Shown here in pieces: positions 1 through 6,606 of a stretch of DNA of 10,208 nt. The notes below the pieces were generated by a model, which made no database searches, was not told the origin of the DNA, and saw nothing but the letters and a program-made list of their open reading frames with translations. This DNA comes from Amphritea sp. (GTDB lineage Bacteria; Pseudomonadota; Gammaproteobacteria; Pseudomonadales; Balneatricaceae). The stretch covers positions 1 through 10,208 of the forward strand of contig JAGPUU010000044.1 of NCBI GenBank assembly GCA_018067325.1, given 5' to 3'. The translations under genes and the position numbers were made by a program. Within the stretch, counting starts at the first letter, position 1. Each line of letters begins with the position of its first letter.

Positions 1-270
<270 letters not shown>

Positions 271-291
271 ATCACTGAATTAGAGTCTCGC

Positions 292-654
<363 letters not shown>

Positions 655-718
655 TTATTTCTGCAGGTTATTCCCACAATTAACAGGCAGTTGGAGATCA
701 ATCTAATAAACTGGCTCT

Positions 719-747
719 AGTATACCTAGAATCAATGACTTAATAAA
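719..747 (-). promoter_or_regulatory. Candidate sigma-70 promoter for the downstream PII gene
   Basis: On the minus strand, TTTATT (747-742) and TATACT (724-719) are spaced by 17 bases. The -10 box matches the consensus at five of six positions, the -35 box at only three. Transcription would start near 712, giving a leader of about 80 bases before the PII gene. It sits just past the hairpin at 755-776, as expected if this gene is transcribed apart from amtB. This is inference from motif and position only. Confidence 0.35.
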
Positions 748-754
748 ACGGCAG

Positions 755-776
755 AAGGGGAGCCGAAGCTCCCCTT
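755..776 (-). terminator. Hairpin terminator or attenuator after amtB
   Basis: On the minus strand the nine-base arms AAGGGGAGC and GCTCCCCTT pair perfectly around a TTCG tetraloop (UUCG in RNA, an exceptionally stable loop). It lies about 33 bases past the amtB stop. The T-rich stretch (GTTTTATT) begins only five bases after the stem, so termination may be partial. It may instead act as a stabilising 3' end or processing barrier that lowers read-through into the second PII gene. Confidence 0.65.
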
Positions 777-809
777 TAGTTGTAATGTGTTTGCTCTAAG
801 TGGGTAGGA

Positions 810-2069
810 TTACTTACCAGACGTGAATTCTGGGTAAGCTTCCATACCACATTCAGCGATATCAACACCTTCGTACTCTTCCTCTTCGGTAACACGAAGA
901 CCGATAACCGCTTTGATGATGCTCCATACAATCAGGCTGGTTCCGAATACCCATCCGAAGATAGTTGCCGCACCGATCAGCTGGCCGCTGAGGCTTACGT
1001 CACCGTTGGTAATAGGTACCAACAGCAGACCCAGTAGACCACATACACCGTGTACAGAGATTGCACCTACAGGATCATCAATGCGCAACTTGTCCAAGGT
1101 AATGATAGCGAATACAACCAGAACACCACCGAACGCACCGAATAGCGTTGCTTGCAGAGCCGTTGGCGTAGAGGGTTCGGCGGTGATGGCAACCAGACCG
1201 GCCAGTGCACCGTTCAGCAGCATTGTCAGGTCAGCTTTACCGAAGAGCAAGCGGGCGGTAATCAGGGCTGCAATTGCACCACCTGCCGCAGCAGCGTTGG
1301 TGTTAAGGAAAACCATTGCTACGGAGTGAGCACTGGAGATATCGCCCAGTTTCAGGACAGAACCACCGTTGAAGCCGAACCAACCCATCCACAGGATGAA
1401 CGTTCCTAGTGTTGCCATTGGCAGGTTAGCACCTGGGATAGCGTTTACGCCGTTCGCAGTGTATTTACCTTTACGAGCACCCAGTAGCAGAACACCAGCC
1501 AGTGCAGCAGCAGCACCTGCCATGTGAACAATACCGGAACCTGCAAAGTCAGAGAATCCAAGGTCACCCAGGTTGTACATACCGAAAACGTCATCGCCGT
1601 TCCAGGTCCATGCACCTTCCATTGGGTAGATAACACCAGTCATGACGACAGCGAAAGCCAGGAAAGCCCAAAGCTTCATACGTTCAGCAACAGCACCGGA
1701 TACGATAGACATAGCGGTTGCCACGAATACTACCTGGAAGAAGAAGTCAGAAGCACCAGAGTAGACAGCGCCACCATTGAAGCCTTCTTCAGCAGAATCG
1801 GCCAGAACCTGTTCTACATCTATTTCTTCGATGCCGCCTAGGAATATACCGCCACCGTACATCAGCTCATAGCCGCAAACCAGATACATGATGCAGGCGA
1901 TAGCATAGAGAGCAACGTTCTTTGTCAGGATTTCAGTGGTGTTCTTAGAGCGTACTAAGCCTGCTTCTAACATGGCGAAACCAGCCGCCATCCACATAAC
2001 TAATGCACCGCACACCAAAAAATAAAAGGTGTCCATTGCATACTGTAATTCAAAAATTTGGTTTTCCAT
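810..2069 (-). CDS. amtB: Ammonium transporter, Amt family
   Basis: A 419-residue inner-membrane Amt channel with about 11 predicted membrane segments spread from residue 12 to 390. It conducts ammonium as a trimer and is blocked by unmodified GlnK. Key residues are visible: the pore twin histidines His182 (in GSGIVHMAG) and His340 (in AISVHGVCG), Asp174 in the conserved DFAG block, the phenylalanine-gate positions Phe115 and Phe233 (in WFGFNGGS), and Ser237 at the recruitment site. The acidic C-terminal tail (about 392-419) is the cytoplasmic part that contacts GlnK in E. coli. The protein starts directly at TM1 with no signal peptide, unlike E. coli AmtB, and FAMLEAGLVRSKN in TM1 resembles the cyanobacterial/plant AMT1-like branch. 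The ATG is preceded by a strong AGGGGGA. It lies 50 bases after the upstream glnK with no terminator between, so the two form an operon driven by the sigma-54 promoter at 2544-2559. Confidence 0.96.
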   Translation of the reverse strand: MENQIFELQYAMDTFYFLVCGALVMWMAAGFAMLEAGLVRSKNTTEILTKNVALYAIACIMYLVCGYELMYGGGIFLGGIEEIDVEQVLADSAEEGFNGGAVYSGASDFFFQVVFVATAMSIVSGAVAERMKLWAFLAFAVVMTGVIYPMEGAWTWNGDDVFGMYNLGDLGFSDFAGSGIVHMAGAAAALAGVLLLGARKGKYTANGVNAIPGANLPMATLGTFILWMGWFGFNGGSVLKLGDISSAHSVAMVFLNTNAAAAGGAIAALITARLLFGKADLTMLLNGALAGLVAITAEPSTPTALQATLFGAFGGVLVVFAIITLDKLRIDDPVGAISVHGVCGLLGLLLVPITNGDVSLSGQLIGAATIFGWVFGTSLIVWSIIKAVIGLRVTEEEEYEGVDIAECGMEAYPEFTSGK

Positions 2070-2119
2070 CTTTCCCCCTGAAGCCTACGCTTAGAGTTGT
2101 TTTAAGGTTGTAAAGGTTC

Positions 2120-2506
<387 letters not shown>

Positions 2507-2543
2507 CTAAGCCGTGCAGCGGTAAATGGTATGGGCAATACAA

Positions 2544-2559
2544 AGCACTGCACGTGCCA
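2544..2559 (-). promoter_or_regulatory. Sigma-54 (RpoN) -24/-12 promoter of glnK-amtB
   Basis: The minus strand reads TGGCACGTGCAGTGCT, which matches TGGCACRNNNNTTGCW at 15 of 16 positions. The GG and GC doublets have exactly the required spacing. With GC at -13/-12, transcription would start near 2533, 75 bases before the glnK ATG. Sigma-54 dependence of glnK-amtB on phosphorylated NtrC is established in enteric bacteria; here it is predicted from sequence. Confidence 0.87.
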
Positions 2560-2579
2560 CTAATTTTTTAATCTTTTAA

Positions 2580-2592
2580 TATCAGTGGTTTA
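2580..2592 (+). promoter_or_regulatory. Candidate IHF binding site
   Basis: TATCAGTGGTTTA matches the IHF consensus WATCARNNNNTTR at every specified position. It lies in an AT-rich tract between the sigma-54 promoter and the NtrC-like dyads, where IHF would bend DNA to bring the activator to the polymerase. The consensus is loose, so chance matches occur; the position is the main support. Confidence 0.55.
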
Positions 2593-2659
2593 TTTTGTTT
2601 TTTTCGATTGTTTTTATGGCGAATAGAAGCTTTATGTCTATTTCAGGATGATGGAATGG

Positions 2660-2676
2660 TGCACAATTCTAGTGCA
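2660..2676. promoter_or_regulatory. NtrC-like enhancer dyad, proximal
   Basis: TGCACAATTCTAGTGCA is a dyad with arms TGCAC and GTGCA around seven bases. This is the same GCAC-N7-GTGC layout as the NtrC sites of the E. coli glnA enhancer. Its centre is about 135 bases upstream of the predicted sigma-54 start, within the usual enhancer range. Confidence 0.75.
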
Positions 2677-2677
2677 G

Positions 2678-2692
2678 GCACTGTTTTGGTGC
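2678..2692. promoter_or_regulatory. NtrC-like enhancer dyad, distal
   Basis: GCACTGTTTTGGTGC again has GCAC-N7-GTGC spacing. Its centre is 17 bases from that of the proximal dyad, about 152 bases upstream of the predicted start. Paired sites of this kind support cooperative binding of NtrC. A degenerate third unit (GCTG-N7-GTGC, 2705-2719) follows. Confidence 0.72.
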
Positions 2693-2743
2693 GGAGGTAT
2701 TGGTGCTGTTTTTCGGTGCAAGCTAAAAAGAGGGCCATGTTGT

Positions 2744-2752
2744 TGCTATAGT
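2744..2752 (+). promoter_or_regulatory. Possible extended -10 promoter for ubiK
   Basis: TGCTATAGT combines the TGn extension with a -10 hexamer matching TATAAT at five of six positions. No good -35 box lies 16-18 bases upstream, as is common for extended -10 promoters. It would start transcription near 2759, about 90 bases before the ubiK ATG. Motif-only support. Confidence 0.35.
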
Positions 2753-2848
2753 TTATGTTAATGCTGGAATAACCATTATTAGGCGGCTTTTAATATGTAA
2801 CCGTATTAAAATCTTCCTCTCAAGAAATCTGTTGGATTATAAAGTTAT

Positions 2849-3106
2849 ATGATCAACCCAAAGTTACTGGAAGGTATTAGCGAACAGATTGGTCAACTGT
2901 TTGAACAGACTAAGCAACGCTCAGCTGAAGCTGAGCTTCAGCCTCAGATAAATGCTCTACTTCAGGGGGCCTTTAGACGGATGGAGCTGGTTACCCGAGA
3001 AGAGTTTGATGCTCAAAGTGCAGTTCTGGCCAGGACTCGGATTAAGCTGGAACAGCTGCAGCAGCAGTTGGAACAGTTGGAAAATTCCGCCAAACCGGAT
3101 AGCTAG
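2849..3106 (+). CDS. ubiK: Ubiquinone biosynthesis accessory factor UbiK (YqiC/BMFP family)
   Basis: An 85-residue protein of the YqiC/UbiK family, formerly called the membrane fusogenic (BMFP) family. In E. coli UbiK binds UbiJ and lipids and supports the soluble aerobic ubiquinone-synthesis complex. The start MINPKLLEGISEQI and the signature LVTREEFDAQSAVLARTR (48-65) are typical. Residues 1-40 form an amphipathic helix, and about 52-80 form a heptad-rich coiled coil (LEQLQQQLEQLEN), the trimerisation region in the family. Length is near the usual 80-100. The ribosome site is weak: GGA lies 13 bases upstream of the ATG and nothing better is nearby, but the family N-terminus fixes this start. 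The next gene begins 17 bases after its stop, so the two are probably co-transcribed. Confidence 0.92.
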   Translation: MINPKLLEGISEQIGQLFEQTKQRSAEAELQPQINALLQGAFRRMELVTREEFDAQSAVLARTRIKLEQLQQQLEQLENSAKPDS

Positions 3107-3123
3107 TCGCTTAAGGACAAACC

Positions 3124-5040
3124 ATGAACCAGCCGATGTATGCCTGTATTGAATCCGATTTAAGCTATCAGTTTGCTACTCAGGAATACCTGAATATGCT
3201 GGGCTGGCAGAGTGATATTATGGGTATTCAGCTGGCACAGGTCCACTCCCGTGAAACACTGTTTGAGCTTCAACATGGCATGATGCTGGCCAGATCTAAT
3301 GGCGCCTCGACTTTGACCTGGCAGCCGTTTGAAGAGGATAACAGCCTGTGGCTACAGCTTGAAATATGCTGGAATCCGGTTGCTGAACTTTATATTGTTA
3401 ATGCGATGCGAACTCAGCAAGCTGCTGCCCGGGAGTTAGCGCGGGATCCTGATGACGGGTTATTTTTCTATACGCCACAGGCGGTGATGTTGCTCGATGA
3501 TGAGAACAGAATTTACCGAGTTAACCAGAGCTTCTCAGAAATTAGCGGTTTTTCTCTTGAAGACGTCGTTGGTCAGGGGCCGGGGATAGTCACTAACCGT
3601 GATATAGCGCCAGAGCTGTTTGACCATCTATGGCAACAGCTAATGCTGCGAGGCTATTGGGAAGGAGAGCTATGGAACCGACATAAAGACGGCCATAGTT
3701 ACCCGGCCTGGTACAGCCTGATGGCGCTGCGGGATGACAGCTCAGAAATAACCGGATTTGTTGCCCAGTTTTCCGATATAACCAGTTGCTATAGTGATCA
3801 GCATCGCTTTACTCACACCAGTTATGATGCCCTGACCGGACTACCTGATGAACTTATGCTGCTGGATCGCCTTAATCAGCAGCTGCTTAAAGGCAACCTG
3901 TATAACCAAAGTAGCGGCCTTATTTTGCTGCAACTGGATAGTGAGGGTTGTGAAACCGAACAGGTGATAACCGCTATTGCAGCCAGACTAAGTGCCCAGG
4001 TGCGGGAATCAGACCTGTTGGCGATAGATCAGGCGAATAACTTTGTTTTGGTACTAGAGCACTGTCCTGATGAGATGATTATGGAACAGTTTGCTGACCG
4101 TGTGACGGCTGTTTTACAGGAAGAGATCGACGTGTCCGGTGAGTCGGTTCCGTTTACTTTCTCCTTGGCAGGGGTCTTGGCGGACAGTTCAGGCCTTAGT
4201 GCAGAGCTGATGCTTGACCGAGCCAGACTCGTATTAGATTCTTCTGAAGGAGATTCCGGCTTCCGGTTGTATGACTCATCGCTGGGCAGCGGAACAGTAC
4301 TAAGCCGAGAGGCACTAATAGCAGGTGTCTCCGATGGTGGATTGCAGATACGTTTTAATCCTGTTTATGCGTTAGAAGGGCATCATCTAACGGCGGCTGA
4401 AGTAACTTTGTCGATGAACCATCCTCAGCAGGGGACGCTCTCGCCGGAGCAGTTTATTCCTCAGCTGTCCCGCTATGGCTTGTTGGATGAGTATCATCAA
4501 CAGTTAGAGCGACAACTGTCTCCCATGATTAAACTTTGGGGGGGCTTTGAGCAATTTCACAACCTCTGTATTCGGTTGCAGGATGAAGAGCTATTCTCTG
4601 TAGCGGTTATTGGCAATCTTATTCGTTTAATGGTCAAAGCCGGACTGCCTCCGCAACGGCTTATGGTGATCTTAAATTCCACACAGGTTCATCTTTTTCC
4701 TGATGAAATTGAAGAGATTAAGGCCAAAGGAGTGCTGCTTCTACTGGACCTGCAAGAAGACTCTTTAGAAGGGCTTCCAGATCAGCTTTTTCCTGATATG
4801 TTGTTGTTGAATGCAGAACTGGTTGAGCAACAGCTGCGTGATAACAAGTTCATGCGGAATGTTGAACACCTTATCTCCTTGGCCAGAGAAAATGGTCTGG
4901 AAGTTATGGCGGAGGGTGTTCGCACAACTGGGCAGATGACCCGATTAACGCTGCAGGGCTGTAGCCGTATGAGTGGTAAATACGTCGGCCGTGATCTCTC
5001 ATTAGAGCAGCTGATCGAACGGTTAGATCTGGAGCATTAA
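3124..5040 (+). CDS. PAS-PAS-GGDEF-EAL protein with both catalytic motifs lost
   Basis: A 638-residue protein, apparently soluble (no signal peptide or membrane segment). A divergent PAS-like segment (about 5-95) is followed by a clear PAS domain (about 112-222: VNQSFSEISGFSLEDVVGQG, then GYWEGELWNRHKDG). A GGDEF-like domain (about 232-385) keeps DALTGLP (235-241), but the signature position reads QANNF (303-307). An EAL-like domain (about 395-638) keeps the fold landmarks NHPQQG, PEQFIP and MAEGVR, but EAL is EVT (426-428), the DDFGTGYSS loop is replaced by LDLQEDSLEG, and the KID lysine is gone. Neither c-di-GMP synthesis nor hydrolysis is expected. A role as sensor, c-di-GMP receptor or protein-interaction scaffold is inference. 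The frame is open throughout, with AAGGA seven bases before the ATG, so it is maintained rather than decaying. It lies between ubiK (17 bases) and comM (66 bases). Confidence 0.88.
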   Translation: MNQPMYACIESDLSYQFATQEYLNMLGWQSDIMGIQLAQVHSRETLFELQHGMMLARSNGASTLTWQPFEEDNSLWLQLEICWNPVAELYIVNAMRTQQAAARELARDPDDGLFFYTPQAVMLLDDENRIYRVNQSFSEISGFSLEDVVGQGPGIVTNRDIAPELFDHLWQQLMLRGYWEGELWNRHKDGHSYPAWYSLMALRDDSSEITGFVAQFSDITSCYSDQHRFTHTSYDALTGLPDELMLLDRLNQQLLKGNLYNQSSGLILLQLDSEGCETEQVITAIAARLSAQVRESDLLAIDQANNFVLVLEHCPDEMIMEQFADRVTAVLQEEIDVSGESVPFTFSLAGVLADSSGLSAELMLDRARLVLDSSEGDSGFRLYDSSLGSGTVLSREALIAGVSDGGLQIRFNPVYALEGHHLTAAEVTLSMNHPQQGTLSPEQFIPQLSRYGLLDEYHQQLERQLSPMIKLWGGFEQFHNLCIRLQDEELFSVAVIGNLIRLMVKAGLPPQRLMVILNSTQVHLFPDEIEEIKAKGVLLLLDLQEDSLEGLPDQLFPDMLLLNAELVEQQLRDNKFMRNVEHLISLARENGLEVMAEGVRTTGQMTRLTLQGCSRMSGKYVGRDLSLEQLIERLDLEH

Positions 5041-5106
5041 CTCGCCTGGATAAGATCAGGCATAATAAACGTATTCAAACTTTTCTTAATCCATGGACGG
5101 ATTATT

Positions 5107-6606
5107 ATGACACTGGCAATAGTTCACACCCGGGCTCAGCTCGGAATTCAATCACCTCTGGTTGCCGTAGAGGTTCACCTGTCGGGCGGTCTGCCTAGTT
5201 TTGCAATCGTTGGAATGCCTGAAACCGGTGTAAAAGAGAGCCGGGAACGGGTTCGCAGCTCTCTGCTGAATAGCGGTTTTGAATTTCCTGCACGACGTAT
5301 CACCGTGAATCTGGCGCCAGCCGACCTGCCAAAAGAGGGTGGCCGTTATGATTTGGCGATTGCGATCGGTATTCTTATCGCCAGCAAACAACTACCAGAG
5401 CACTGCGCTGATGATTTTGAATTTCTGGCTGAACTGGCGTTATCAGGTGATTTACGCTCTGTTTCTGGCGTTCTTCCTGTTGCACGTAGTTGTCGGGCGG
5501 CGGGGCGAAGCCTATGGCTGGCAGTAGAGGGTCTGCAGGAAGCGCGCTTAGTTAATGGGTTGCAGCTTTTTGGTACAGACTCGCTTTTGGCTGTTAGTAA
5601 CCACCTTTCAGGTGTCCAGCGGATTGAGCCGGCGGTCGCAAATGAGCCGGTTGCGATCGCGTTCTCCGGTTCAGATTTGTCCGATGTAAGAGGGCAGCAC
5701 CAGGCTAAACGGGCATTAGAAATAGCGGCGGGTGGGGGTCATAACTTACTGCTTTGTGGCCCGCCAGGTAGTGGGAAAAGTATGTTGGCAAGTCGCTTGC
5801 CGGGTATTCTTCCACCACTGGAGTCCGATGAATTACTTGATGTTGCTGCTATTTATTCTATAGCGGGAGTTAAGGATGCGCGATTATTTTCCGGTATTCG
5901 GCCGTTTCGTAATCCTCACCATACGGCCTCAGCAGTGGCGCTGGTGGGTGGTGGGAGTAATCCCCGCCCCGGTGAGATCTCTCTGGCGCATCGAGGGGTT
6001 TTGTTCCTGGACGAATTGCCACAATACAGTCGGCAGGTGCTGGAAGTTATGCGTGAGCCGTTAGAATCTGGAGAGATTCATATCTCCCGGGCTGCGTTGC
6101 AAGCCAGTTTTCCTGCCCGTTTTCAGTTAATTGCTGCCATGAATCCCTGTCCCTGTGGCTATAGAGGGGATCAGAGCGGCCGGTGCCGCTGTACGCCCGA
6201 TCAGGTTCAGCGTTATCAAGGTAAGATTTCCGGCCCGTTGCTGGACCGGATAGACCTGCAGAGCTGGGTGCCGGGGTTAACTCCGGAGCAGTTGATGGGA
6301 CCGGCTGAAGAAAGTGAGAGTAGTGTTCAGATAAGGGAGAGGGTTATAGATGCCCGTATCCGCCAGCTGCAAAGACAGGGGTGTGTCAACGATCAGCTTG
6401 GCGTTAAAGAGCTGGAACGATATTGTCGACTAGGTGCTGAACAGGAGACTCTGTTAATGCAGGCGATGAGCCGAATGGGGTTGTCTGCCCGGGCAACGCA
6501 TCGGGTGTTAAAGGTCTCAAGAACAATTGCGGATCTGAATGACGAGCCAGACATTAGCAGTGCAGCACTTTTAGAAGCTATTGGTTTACGGCGGTCTCCG
6601 CTGTGA
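5107..6606 (+). CDS. comM: ComM/YifB AAA+ branch-migration helicase (Mg chelatase-like)
   Basis: A 499-residue member of the YifB/ComM family, full length. In Vibrio and Haemophilus, ComM is a hexameric helicase that extends heteroduplex joints during natural transformation. Domains in order: an N-terminal ChlI/Lon-protease-like fold (about 1-170; IVGMPETGVKESRERVR, VNLAPADLPKEGGRYDLAIA), an AAA+ core with Walker A GPPGSGKS (218-225) and Walker B GVLFLDEL (297-304), NPHHTAS (269-275), LLDRIDL (378-384), and a C-terminal helical domain ending at RRSPL. A four-cysteine cluster, Cys348, Cys350, Cys360 and Cys362, could bind zinc; from memory E. coli ComM lacks it. A GGA five bases upstream of the ATG supports the start. 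The last 29 bases overlap the 3' end of the convergent phosphodiesterase gene, and no terminator is seen. Presence of comM suggests, but does not prove, a competence system elsewhere. Confidence 0.95.
   Translation: MTLAIVHTRAQLGIQSPLVAVEVHLSGGLPSFAIVGMPETGVKESRERVRSSLLNSGFEFPARRITVNLAPADLPKEGGRYDLAIAIGILIASKQLPEHCADDFEFLAELALSGDLRSVSGVLPVARSCRAAGRSLWLAVEGLQEARLVNGLQLFGTDSLLAVSNHLSGVQRIEPAVANEPVAIAFSGSDLSDVRGQHQAKRALEIAAGGGHNLLLCGPPGSGKSMLASRLPGILPPLESDELLDVAAIYSIAGVKDARLFSGIRPFRNPHHTASAVALVGGGSNPRPGEISLAHRGVLFLDELPQYSRQVLEVMREPLESGEIHISRAALQASFPARFQLIAAMNPCPCGYRGDQSGRCRCTPDQVQRYQGKISGPLLDRIDLQSWVPGLTPEQLMGPAEESESSVQIRERVIDARIRQLQRQGCVNDQLGVKELERYCRLGAEQETLLMQAMSRMGLSARATHRVLKVSRTIADLNDEPDISSAALLEAIGLRRSPL

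Noticed and set aside
658..676. Possible sigma-54 promoter for the downstream PII gene (minus strand TGGGAATAACCTGCAG).
   Set aside because: The GG-to-GC spacing is one base short and the TGGCAC block is poorly matched, so sigma-54 polymerase should not use it.
2924..2942. Perfect 9-bp inverted repeat inside ubiK (GCTGAAGCT / AGCTTCAGC).
   Set aside because: It encodes the repetitive SAEAELQ stretch of the UbiK helix, so codon choice for Ala-Glu-Leu explains it; no regulatory position supports more.
3124..5040. Pseudogene call for the degenerate PAS-GGDEF-EAL gene.
   Set aside because: No frameshift or internal stop, good ribosome site, full domain layout and compact operon spacing; loss of catalysis alone does not make it a pseudogene.
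5044..5061. Small hairpin GCCTG/CAGGC in the gap before comM.
   Set aside because: Only five pairs with an eight-base loop and no T-run after it; too weak to call a terminator, so comM may still be read from the upstream genes.
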